Positions 22,798 through 29,449 of a stretch of DNA of 29,449 nt are shown here, in pieces. The notes beneath the pieces were generated by a model that saw only the letters and a program-made list of their open reading frames with translations, was not told where the DNA came from and ran no database searches. Positions within the stretch are counted from its first letter, which is position 1. Every line of letters begins with the position of its first letter. Made by a program: the position numbers and the translations under genes. Source of the DNA: an uncultured Bilophila sp. (GTDB taxonomy: Bacteria > Desulfobacterota > Desulfovibrionia > Desulfovibrionales > Desulfovibrionaceae); contig CABKMN010000028.1 of the NCBI GenBank assembly GCA_902373525.1, positions 1-29,449 of the forward strand, written 5' to 3'.

Positions 22798-24258
22798 ATG
22801 TCCAAAATTTTGAGCAAAGGCCTGACCTTCGATGATGTGTTGTTGGTGCCCGCCTATTCTGAAGTCACGCCGGACATGGTTGACGTGACCGCGTGGCTGA
22901 CGCCGTCCATCTCCCTGAACATTCCGCTGGTTTCCGCAGCGATGGATACGGTGACCGAGTCCGCGATGGCCATTTCGATGGCCCGCGCCGGCGGCATCGG
23001 CATTGTGCACAAGAACATGAGCATCGAGCGCCAGAAGCTGGAGATCGAAAAGGTCAAGAAGTCCGAAAGCGGCATGATCATCGATCCCATCACCGTGGAA
23101 CCCGACGACACCGTGGAGCACGCGCTGGACCTCATGCACGCCTACCGCGTGTCCGGCCTGCCCGTCGTCCGCGAAAAGAAGCTGGTCGGCATCCTGACCA
23201 ACCGCGACGTCCGCTTCGTCGAGGACCTCGCCGGGACCAAGGTCAGCGACGTGATGACCAGCGAGAACCTGATCACCGTCCCCACCGGCACCACGCTTGA
23301 GGAAGCCAAGCACCACCTGCACGCCCACCGCATCGAAAAGCTGCTGGTGGTCGATGAGCAGGGCCGTCTCGCCGGGCTCCTCACCATGAAGGACATCGAC
23401 AAGGTCCAGAAGTACCCCAACGCCTGCAAGGACAGCAAAGGCCGTCTGCGCGTGGGCGCCGCCATCGGCGTGGGCCCGGAAGGCGAAAAGCGCGCCGCCG
23501 CGCTGCTGGCGGCGGGCGTGGACGTGCTGGTGCTCGACTCCGCGCACGGCCATTCCAAAAACATCCTGAACGCCGTGTCCGCCATCAAGGGCTCCTTCCC
23601 CGACTGTCAGCTCATCGCGGGCAACGTGGCGACCTATGAAGGCGCACGGGCCATGCTCAAGGCCGGAGCCGACGCCGTGAAGGTCGGCATCGGGCCCGGC
23701 TCCATCTGCACCACCCGCGTCGTGGCCGGCGTGGGCGTCCCGCAGGTCACCGCGATCATGGAATGCTCCCGCGCGGCCCGCGAGATGGACCGCTGCTGCA
23801 TCGGCGACGGCGGCATCAAGTTCTCCGGCGACGTGGTGAAGGGCCTCTCCGCGGGCGCGAACAGCATCATGATCGGCAGCCTGCTCGCGGGCACCGAGGA
23901 AAGCCCCGGCGAAACCATCCTCTATCAGGGCCGTACCTACAAAATCTATCGTGGCATGGGCTCCATCGACGCCATGAAGGAAGGCAGCTCCGATCGCTAC
24001 TTCCAGCAGAAGAGCAAGAAGCTCGTTCCCGAAGGCATCGTGGGCCGCGTGCCCTTCCGCGGGATGGTCAGCGAGACCGTCTATCAGCTCGTGGGCGGCG
24101 TGCGTTCCGGCATGGGCTACTGCGGGGCCGCCAACCTTCAGGAACTCTTCGAAAAGGCGCAAATGGTGGAAATCTCCGCCGCGGGCCTGCGCGAAAGCCA
24201 CGTCCACGACGTCATCATCACCAAGGAAGCGCCGAACTACCGCGTGGACAACGCCTAG
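22798..24258 (+). CDS. guaB: Inosine-5'-monophosphate dehydrogenase
   Basis: A 486-residue enzyme that oxidises IMP to XMP with NAD, the rate-limiting step to GMP. The (beta/alpha)8 barrel is interrupted by two CBS domains (about 95-205). The active-site loop GPGSICTTR places the catalytic cysteine at residue 304, and the flap has YRGMGSIDAM. ATG 22798 is preceded by CAGGAGGG, and MSKILSKGLTFDDVLLVPAYSEV is the standard N-terminus. It is transcribed from promoter 22686-22714 and ends before a strong terminator, so guaB and guaA may be only partly co-transcribed. Confidence 0.98.
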   Translation: MSKILSKGLTFDDVLLVPAYSEVTPDMVDVTAWLTPSISLNIPLVSAAMDTVTESAMAISMARAGGIGIVHKNMSIERQKLEIEKVKKSESGMIIDPITVEPDDTVEHALDLMHAYRVSGLPVVREKKLVGILTNRDVRFVEDLAGTKVSDVMTSENLITVPTGTTLEEAKHHLHAHRIEKLLVVDEQGRLAGLLTMKDIDKVQKYPNACKDSKGRLRVGAAIGVGPEGEKRAAALLAAGVDVLVLDSAHGHSKNILNAVSAIKGSFPDCQLIAGNVATYEGARAMLKAGADAVKVGIGPGSICTTRVVAGVGVPQVTAIMECSRAAREMDRCCIGDGGIKFSGDVVKGLSAGANSIMIGSLLAGTEESPGETILYQGRTYKIYRGMGSIDAMKEGSSDRYFQQKSKKLVPEGIVGRVPFRGMVSETVYQLVGGVRSGMGYCGAANLQELFEKAQMVEISAAGLRESHVHDVIITKEAPNYRVDNA

Positions 24259-24267
24259 CCGGTCTTT

Positions 24268-24299
24268 GGACGGGGAGGGGCTCCCTTCCCGTCCTTTTT
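24268..24299 (+). terminator. Intrinsic terminator between guaB and guaA
   Basis: A 12-bp GC-rich stem (24268-24279 with 24283-24294, one G-T pair) has a 3-nt loop and is followed by a run of T (24294 is C, then TTTTT). It begins 9 nt after the guaB stop. Confidence 0.85.
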
Positions 24300-24375
24300 C
24301 CTTTTTGGGGCCGGATTCTCATTGACGGCCGATACACTCTGCGACAACGCTGTTTCTCGAACAAAAGGACATACG

Positions 24376-25917
24376 ATGCCCAGCAAAGTCATTATCATAG
24401 ACTACGGTTCCCAGGTCACCCAGCTTATCGCCCGCCGGGTGCGCGAAGCCGGCGTCTATTCCGAAATCCATCCCTGCGTCGTCACCGCCAAGCAGGTCAA
24501 GGCCATGCGGCCTTCCGCGATCATCCTTTCGGGCGGCCCCGCCAGCGTGGGCGAAAAGGACGCCCCCGCTCTGGACAAGGGCTTCCTCGAGCTCGGCGTG
24601 CCGGTTCTCGGCATCTGCTACGGGATGCAGCTCCTTGCGTACAACCTCGGCGGCGGGCTGGAACAGTCCGAAACCCGCGAGTACGGTCCGGCGGACCTGA
24701 AGTTCGTCCGCTCCTGCGCCCTGTGGGACGGCATCGACATTTCCAGGGCCTCGCGCGTGTGGATGTCCCACGGCGACACCGTGAAGACGCCTCCGGCGGG
24801 CTTCCTCGTCACCGGCAGCACCGATACGCTGGAAGTGGCGGCGATGGCCGACGAGGCCCGCCGCATCTACGCCGTGCAGTTCCATCCCGAAGTGCACCAC
24901 TCCGTGGACGGCGACACCATGCTCCGCAACTTCCTTTTCAAAATCGCCAAGATCACGCCGGACTGGACCATGTCCTCCTTCGTGGAGCGGGTGGTCAAGG
25001 ACGTGCGCGAAACCGTGGGCGACGGGCATGTGGTCTGCGCCCTGTCCGGCGGCGTGGATTCCACCGTGGTGGCCGTGCTGCTGCACAAGGCCATCGGCAA
25101 GAACCTGCACTGCATCTTCGTGGACAACGGCGTGCTGCGTTCCGGCGAGGGCGACGAAGTCGTCAACTACCTGCGCGAGCACTTCGACCTCAACCTCAAG
25201 CTGGTGAACGCGCAGGATCGCTTCCTCGACCTGCTCGCCGGCGTCGAGGACCCCGAGAAGAAGCGCAAGATCATCGGCCACACCTTCATCGACGTGTTCG
25301 ACGAGGAAGCCAAGGCCATCGGAAACGTCGAATGGCTGGCGCAGGGTACCCTGTATCCGGACGTGATCGAGTCCGTGTCCCACAAGGGGCCGAGCGCGGT
25401 CATCAAGAGCCACCACAACGTGGGCGGCCTGCCGGAAAAGATGAACATGAAACTGATCGAACCGCTGCGCGAGCTGTTCAAGGACGAAGTGCGTCAGGTG
25501 GGCGCGGAACTCGGCATGCCCGAATCCGTGATCTGGCGTCAGCCCTTCCCCGGCCCCGGCCTCGCCATCCGCGTGATCGGCGAAGTCACCCGCGAGCGTT
25601 TGGATATTCTCCGCAAAGCCGACACCATCGTGCAGCAGGAGCTGCGCGATGCGGGCTGGTACCGCAAAATCTGGCAGGGCTTTGCCGTGTTGCTTCCGTT
25701 GAAGACCGTGGGGGTGATGGGCGACGGCCGCACCTACGAACACGTCATCGCCCTGCGCTGCGTCGACAGCGTGGACGCCATGACCGCCGACTGGGCGCGC
25801 CTGCCCTACGATCTGCTGGAACGGATTTCCAGACGGATCATCAATGAAGTAAAGGGAGTAAACCGCGTGGTTTACGACGTTTCGTCGAAGCCGCCGAGCA
25901 CCATTGAATGGGAATAG
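24376..25917 (+). CDS. guaA: GMP synthase (glutamine-hydrolysing)
   Basis: A 513-residue enzyme that converts XMP to GMP using ATP and glutamine. The N-terminal class I amidotransferase domain has the nucleophile C81 in GICYGMQ and the HPEV histidine. The ATP pyrophosphatase domain has the P-loop SGGVDS at 224-229, and the C-terminal dimerisation domain ends in PPSTIEWE. ATG 24376 with AAAGGA upstream gives the standard MPSKVIIIDYGSQ. A terminator precedes it, so it may have a separate promoter or rely on read-through. The tatA/B gene begins 12 bp after its stop, indicating an operon that runs on into tat and his genes. Confidence 0.98.
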   Translation: MPSKVIIIDYGSQVTQLIARRVREAGVYSEIHPCVVTAKQVKAMRPSAIILSGGPASVGEKDAPALDKGFLELGVPVLGICYGMQLLAYNLGGGLEQSETREYGPADLKFVRSCALWDGIDISRASRVWMSHGDTVKTPPAGFLVTGSTDTLEVAAMADEARRIYAVQFHPEVHHSVDGDTMLRNFLFKIAKITPDWTMSSFVERVVKDVRETVGDGHVVCALSGGVDSTVVAVLLHKAIGKNLHCIFVDNGVLRSGEGDEVVNYLREHFDLNLKLVNAQDRFLDLLAGVEDPEKKRKIIGHTFIDVFDEEAKAIGNVEWLAQGTLYPDVIESVSHKGPSAVIKSHHNVGGLPEKMNMKLIEPLRELFKDEVRQVGAELGMPESVIWRQPFPGPGLAIRVIGEVTRERLDILRKADTIVQQELRDAGWYRKIWQGFAVLLPLKTVGVMGDGRTYEHVIALRCVDSVDAMTADWARLPYDLLERISRRIINEVKGVNRVVYDVSSKPPSTIEWE

Positions 25918-25929
25918 CGAGGGACTGTC

Positions 25930-26265
25930 ATGTTTGGTATTGGCGGTACGGAACTGCTGGTGATTCTTGTCGTGGCCCTGATTGTCCTCGGCCCCAAAAG
26001 CGTCCCCCAGATTGCGCGGACGCTCGGACGGGCGATGGGCGAATTCCGGAAGGTTTCCACTGAATTCCAGCGGACCCTGAACACGGAAATCGAGCTCGAA
26101 GAGCACGAAAAGCGCAAGCAGGAAGCGGAAAAGGAACTGTTCGGCACCGAGCAGAAAGCCACCGCGGCTGCGAAGCCGGCTGAAACGGCCTCGCCCGCCG
26201 CCAAACCGGCCGCCGAACAGGCGGCTGCCCGGACGGAACCTTCCGATGCTTCCGTAAAGGGTTAG
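25930..26265 (+). CDS. tatB: Twin-arginine translocase TatA/TatB-type subunit
   Basis: A 111-residue protein with the TatA/B layout: one N-terminal transmembrane helix (about 5-20; FGIGGTELLVILVVALIVLGP), the conserved FG/GP hinge, an amphipathic helix (PQIARTLGRAMGEFRKV), then a charged and Ala/Pro-rich tail. The GTELLVILVVALIVLGPK pattern and a long amphipathic helix favour TatB over TatA, but the two are hard to separate by eye. It works with TatC to export folded, cofactor-containing proteins, which matters for periplasmic hydrogenases and sulfur enzymes in this group. GAGGGA precedes the ATG, and tatC begins 3 nt after the stop. Confidence 0.85.
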   Translation: MFGIGGTELLVILVVALIVLGPKSVPQIARTLGRAMGEFRKVSTEFQRTLNTEIELEEHEKRKQEAEKELFGTEQKATAAAKPAETASPAAKPAAEQAAARTEPSDASVKG

Positions 26266-26267
26266 GC

Positions 26268-27416
26268 ATGACAGAACGCGAAGACAAAACCCCCGCCGCG
26301 TCCGTGGGCGCGGCGGAGGATGAAATCTTGCTGGATTCCCCGATTCTGGAATCCGAGGACGGGCCCGGAGCGGAGGACGCTCCGGGCGTCGCCGGTTCGG
26401 AGTCCTCCGCCGGCCCGGAACCCCGCGTCGAAGCGGAGCCCGCCGAGGCGGCGGAAACGCCGTCCGGAGAAGAGGCTCCCGAACGTCCCGAACCTTCGCC
26501 CGAACCCGCCGAAGGCGCGTCGTCGCCGTGGCCCCGTGAGGACGGCGGCGAGGGTGCGGAGGCCGAGGCCACGTTGCCCGTGGCATCGGGCGGCGGCGAA
26601 CCGCCCGCACCCGTCGATCCTCCCTCTTCCGAAGAGGAAGAGCCGGAGGAGGAAGAGAAGCCCATGACCCTGCTGGATCACCTCGGCGAGTTGCGCAAGC
26701 GGCTCGTGCGGGGCTTTCTGGCGGTCCTGATCGGCTTCTTCGCCTGCTACGGCTTCGCGCAGCAACTGTTCTACTATCTGTCCCTGCCGCTCCTCAAGGT
26801 CATGCCCGCGGACTCCAAGTTCATCTATACGGGCGTGGCGGAAGGCTTCTTCGTGGACATGAAGGTCGCGTTCGTGGCCGGTCTGTTCGCGGCCTGCCCG
26901 TTCCTCTTCTATCAGATATGGGCCTTCATCGCGCCCGGCCTGTACGAGGAGGAGAAACGCTACGTCCTGCCGCTGGCCCTGTTCTCGGCCTTCTTCTTCC
27001 TGCTCGGCGGCGTATTCTGTTATTTCGGCGTGTTCCCGTTCGCGTTCGAATTCTTCATGAGCTATTCGACCGGCAACATCGTAGCCATGTTGTCGATTGA
27101 CGAATATCTGGGTTTCGCGCTCAAGATGCTCATCGCCTTCGGGCTCATCTTCGAGATGCCGCTGTTCAGCTTCTTCCTCGCGCGGATGGGCCTCATCACC
27201 GCGCAGAAGATGCGCGACGTCCGCAAATACGCGGTGCTGGCGGTGTTCGTCATTGCGGCGATCCTCACGCCTCCGGACGTGTTTTCGCAGCTCATGATGG
27301 CCGGTCCCATGCTGGTCCTCTATGAAATCAGCATCTGGGTCGCCGCGCTCGTGGGCAAGAAAAAGGCCAAAAAGACCGAAGCGGAAGCCGAAGCCGCCGC
27401 GCAGGAGGAAGCATGA
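26268..27416 (+). CDS. tatC: Twin-arginine translocase subunit TatC with long acidic N-terminal extension
   Basis: Encodes 382 residues from the ATG that directly follows tatB. From M133 onward the protein is a standard TatC of about 250 residues: TLLDHLGELRKRL, six transmembrane helices, and the conserved glutamate loop EGFFVDMKVAF followed by PFLFYQIWAFIAPGLYEEEK. Residues 1-132 are low-complexity and rich in Glu, Ala, Pro and Ser, with no membrane segment. GGAGGAAGAG lies 8 nt before ATG 26664 (M133), so a conventional-length TatC could be made from an internal start, or from both starts. TatC is the signal-peptide receptor of the Tat system. The hisB start overlaps its stop (ATGA). Confidence 0.93.
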   Translation: MTEREDKTPAASVGAAEDEILLDSPILESEDGPGAEDAPGVAGSESSAGPEPRVEAEPAEAAETPSGEEAPERPEPSPEPAEGASSPWPREDGGEGAEAEATLPVASGGGEPPAPVDPPSSEEEEPEEEEKPMTLLDHLGELRKRLVRGFLAVLIGFFACYGFAQQLFYYLSLPLLKVMPADSKFIYTGVAEGFFVDMKVAFVAGLFAACPFLFYQIWAFIAPGLYEEEKRYVLPLALFSAFFFLLGGVFCYFGVFPFAFEFFMSYSTGNIVAMLSIDEYLGFALKMLIAFGLIFEMPLFSFFLARMGLITAQKMRDVRKYAVLAVFVIAAILTPPDVFSQLMMAGPMLVLYEISIWVAALVGKKKAKKTEAEAEAAAQEEA

Positions 27417-28000
27417 TCCGCACCGGACACGTCGCGCGGACGACCGCGGAAACGGACATCGATCTGACCCTGACCCTTGAAGGTTCCGGGAAAACTTCCG
27501 TTTCCACCGGATTCGGGCTGCTCGATCACATGCTGACCCTGACGGCGTTCTGGGCCGGGTTCGACCTGACCCTGACCTGCAGGGGCGACATGCACATCGA
27601 CGCCCACCATTCGGCGGAGGACATCGCCCTGTGCCTCGGGCAGGCGCTCGCGCAGGCCGTGGGCGACCGCAAGGGCATCGCCCGCGTCGGTTTCGCCCGC
27701 GTCCCCATGGACGAGGCGCTGGCCGAAGTCACGCTGGACATTTCCGGGCGTCCGTGGCTGGAATGGCGGGGCGACGAACTGCTGCCGCCCGTGCTGGCGG
27801 GCGAGGAGCGGGATATCTGGCGCGAATGCTACAAGAGTTTCGCCTCGGCCGCCCGCATGAACGTCCATGTGGCGTTCCTGTACGGGCGGAACGGGCATCA
27901 TCTGCTGGAGTCCGCCGCCAAAGGGCTTGGCCTCGCTCTGGCGCAGGCCGTTTCTCTCACAGGCAACATGGTGCGGAGCACCAAAGGGAGTCTCGACTGA
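27413..28000 (+). CDS. hisB: Imidazoleglycerol-phosphate dehydratase
   Basis: A 195-residue monofunctional IGPD, the sixth step of histidine synthesis. It carries the metal-binding repeats: DHML (H39), HHSAED (H65-H66, E69) and the second copy with GHHLLE, and ends with STKGSLD. Length is normal for the single-domain form. It overlaps tatC by 4 bp and the downstream lipoprotein gene by 1 bp (TGATG), so translation is probably coupled. The histidine genes here are only hisB and hisA, so the others lie elsewhere. Confidence 0.97.
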   Translation: MIRTGHVARTTAETDIDLTLTLEGSGKTSVSTGFGLLDHMLTLTAFWAGFDLTLTCRGDMHIDAHHSAEDIALCLGQALAQAVGDRKGIARVGFARVPMDEALAEVTLDISGRPWLEWRGDELLPPVLAGEERDIWRECYKSFASAARMNVHVAFLYGRNGHHLLESAAKGLGLALAQAVSLTGNMVRSTKGSLD

Positions 28001-28638
28001 TGCGCAGACTGACCCGCCGTTTTTTCTGCCTCGCGGTTTTGGCCGTATCCCTGTTTACGCTCGTGGCCTGTCAGAAGACGATGCCCGCCGCGCCCGAGCT
28101 TCCCGATCTCAAGGTGGGCGTGGTCGGCGTGGTGCAGCCCACGGGCACGACGGACCTGCTGGCGGGCTTTATCCCCGACGACCGCGTGCTGGCTTCTCCG
28201 GAAGCCGTGGCGACGTTCAATGCGGACCTCATGAAGACGCTCAAGGCGCAGACGAAGCGCGCCTACGTCTTCATCCCCAAGGCGGCGGGCGTCGATCCCC
28301 GCGGCCGCAACGGGGCGCTGGCGCACTGGGCCAAGATCGGGAAGGACGTGGGCGTTGACCTGATCATCGTGCCCCAGATTCTCGACTGGCGCGAGCGGGC
28401 CGGAAGCGGTGCGGGCGTGACCACGTCCGCCGCCGTGAACATGGACTTTTATCTGATCGATACGCGCGAACCGGGCGGCGCGCTGGTGGCCCGCTCGCAC
28501 TTCAAGGAAAAGCAGGTCGGCCTGAGCGACAACCTCATGAATTTCAATACCTTCATCAAGCGCGGCGCCAAGTGGGTGACCACCGAGGAACTGGCGCAGG
28601 AAGGCATGGACAAGATGATCAAGGAGTTCGGGTTATGA
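28000..28638 (+). CDS. Putative lipoprotein of unknown function between hisB and hisA
   Basis: A 212-residue protein with a lipoprotein signal: RR-rich start, hydrophobic core, lipobox LVAC with C24 as the lipidation site, then QKTMPAAP. The mature part has an alternating fold-like pattern (KVGVVGVVQP...RAYVFIP...VDLIIVPQILDWRER...AAVNMDFYLIDT) that suggests an alpha/beta domain. It recalls periplasmic lipoproteins of the GNA1162/LpoB-like type, but I cannot assign it. The residue after Cys is Gln, so outer-membrane sorting is likely. ATG 28000 overlaps the hisB stop, and its own stop overlaps hisA (ATGA), so it is embedded in the operon. Confidence 0.85.
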   Translation: MRRLTRRFFCLAVLAVSLFTLVACQKTMPAAPELPDLKVGVVGVVQPTGTTDLLAGFIPDDRVLASPEAVATFNADLMKTLKAQTKRAYVFIPKAAGVDPRGRNGALAHWAKIGKDVGVDLIIVPQILDWRERAGSGAGVTTSAAVNMDFYLIDTREPGGALVARSHFKEKQVGLSDNLMNFNTFIKRGAKWVTTEELAQEGMDKMIKEFGL

Positions 28639-29375
28639 TCCTTTTCCCCGCGGTGGACATCAAGGGGGGACAGGCCGTGCGTCTGAGGCGCGGCCGGGCC
28701 GACGACTCCACGGTCTTTTCCGACGATCCGGTGGCGGCGGCGCTGCAATGGCAGGAGCAGGGCGCGAAATTCCTGCACCTCGTCGATCTCGACGGCGCGT
28801 TTCAGGGCGTTTCGCCCAACACGGAGCTGGTGGGACGGCTGTGCAAGGCTCTTTCCATTCCGGTTCAGCTCGGCGGCGGCATCCGGGACGAGGAAACCGC
28901 GCACCGTTGGCTTGATGCGGGCGTGACCCGGTTGATCATCGGGACCCTCGCGCTGGAGGACCCCGCCCGGTTTGCGGCGTTGTGCCATGCCTGCCCCGGA
29001 CGCATCGGCGTTTCGCTGGATGCGGAGAACGGGCGTCTCAAGACGCGCGGCTGGGTGGGCGACACGCCGTATACCGTGGACGACGTGGTGCCCCGTCTGG
29101 CCGAAGACGGCGCGGCGTTCCTCGTCTACACGGACATCGAGCGCGACGGCATGCAGACGGGCGTGAACGTGCCCGCGCTGACGCATCTGGCCCGGACGAG
29201 CAAGGTCCCGGTGATCGCCGCCGGAGGCGTCGCCACGCTGGACGACGTGAAGGCGTTGTATCCTCTGTCCGTGTCCGCCAATCTCGAAGGCGCGATCAGC
29301 GGGCGCGCGATCTACGAAGGTACGCTCGACCTCCGCGAAGCCATGCGCTGGATCGCGGAGCAGGAAGGGAAATAG
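28635..29375 (+). CDS. hisA: Phosphoribosylformimino-5-aminoimidazole carboxamide ribotide isomerase
   Basis: A 246-residue (beta/alpha)8 isomerase, the fourth step of histidine synthesis. It has the catalytic D8 in PAVDIKGG, the second acid in VYTDIERDGM (D167), the phosphate-binding loops QLGGGIR and AAGGVAT, and C-terminal EGAISGRAIYEG. Start ATG 28635 overlaps the lipoprotein stop, with AAGGAG about 9 nt upstream. It ends the guaA-tat-his run and is followed by a large hairpin. Confidence 0.97.
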   Translation: MILFPAVDIKGGQAVRLRRGRADDSTVFSDDPVAAALQWQEQGAKFLHLVDLDGAFQGVSPNTELVGRLCKALSIPVQLGGGIRDEETAHRWLDAGVTRLIIGTLALEDPARFAALCHACPGRIGVSLDAENGRLKTRGWVGDTPYTVDDVVPRLAEDGAAFLVYTDIERDGMQTGVNVPALTHLARTSKVPVIAAGGVATLDDVKALYPLSVSANLEGAISGRAIYEGTLDLREAMRWIAEQEGK

Positions 29376-29379
29376 AAGA

Positions 29380-29433
29380 TTGGGGAGGGGAAGGGAAAAC
29401 TTTCTGGAGAAAGTTTCCCCTTCCCCTCCCCAA
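29380..29433. repeat. Long G/C-tract hairpin, repeat copy 2
   Basis: Two 25-nt arms (29380-29404 and 29409-29433) are complementary with one mismatch around a TGGA loop. It begins 4 nt after the hisA stop and is followed by a C-rich tail, as in the copy at 15393-15445. It could terminate transcription or be a dispersed intergenic repeat used as a terminator. Confidence 0.8.
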
Positions 29434-29449
29434 ACCCCTCCCCTTTCCC

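Noticed and set aside
20531..22813. 760-codon plus-strand frame over cls and usp
   Set aside because: It spans two unrelated minus-strand genes and their gap, so it is open only because of high GC.
24319..26610. 763-codon minus-strand frame over guaA and tat genes
   Set aside because: Antisense to well-identified genes and low-complexity in composition.
1..29449. CRISPR arrays, insertion sequences, prophage genes or toxin-antitoxin pairs
   Set aside because: No regular direct-repeat arrays, transposase/integrase signatures or paired small toxin-antitoxin frames were seen.

Overview
The window looks like a chromosomal segment of a GC-rich, Gram-negative, anaerobic sulfur-metabolising bacterium, most likely a member of the Desulfovibrionaceae (Bilophila/Desulfovibrio type). 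This rests on gene content: a Desulfovibrio-style outer-membrane porin, a lipid A kinase, an arylsulfotransferase-like gene end, a tat-hisB-lipoprotein-hisA string, and a cluster that appears built to import and break down a C3 organosulfonate. No 16S rRNA or other definitive marker is present, so the genus is inference.

Layout. (1) 1-2080: the 3' end of an arylsulfotransferase-like gene, then a monocistronic porin; each is followed by an intrinsic terminator. (2) About 2080-11880: an accessory block, partly AT-richer than its surroundings. On the minus strand it carries a TRAP transporter (dctP, dctQ, dctM), then an HpsN/HisD-like dehydrogenase, a DegT-type aminotransferase, a CuyA-type L-cysteate sulfo-lyase, a TauE/SafE-type exporter and a GntR regulator. 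A second GntR regulator is divergent from dctP. Two nearly identical AT-rich palindromic sites (7718-7743 and 11088-11113) sit before the dehydrogenase and between dctP and the second GntR gene, and probably tie both operons to one regulator. (3) 11880-12215: tRNA-Pro(GGG) with its own promoter and terminator. (4) 12299-17927: UDP-GlcNAc 4-epimerase (wbpP/tviC type), panB, panC, lpxK, an iron-sulfur-flavoprotein-like reductase and a divergent HxlR regulator. (5) 18142-22504: RNase R, overlapping tail to tail with a cardiolipin synthase that follows a universal stress protein gene. (6) 22686-29375: guaB, then guaA-tatA/B-tatC-hisB-lipoprotein-hisA, all plus strand and tightly packed.

How the accessory block may work. 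The TRAP system would import an anionic sulfonate. The dehydrogenase belongs to the subfamily that oxidises a primary alcohol to an acid, as HpsN does with 2,3-dihydroxypropane-1-sulfonate and HisD with the amino-alcohol histidinol. CuyA-type enzymes split L-cysteate into pyruvate, ammonia and sulfite. The simplest route joining them is cysteinolic acid (2-amino-3-hydroxypropane-1-sulfonate) to cysteate to pyruvate plus sulfite. The aminotransferase could supply or adjust the amino group, and the exporter could remove sulfite that is not respired. This pathway is an inference from co-localisation and family chemistry, and is the main candidate for a new system in the window.
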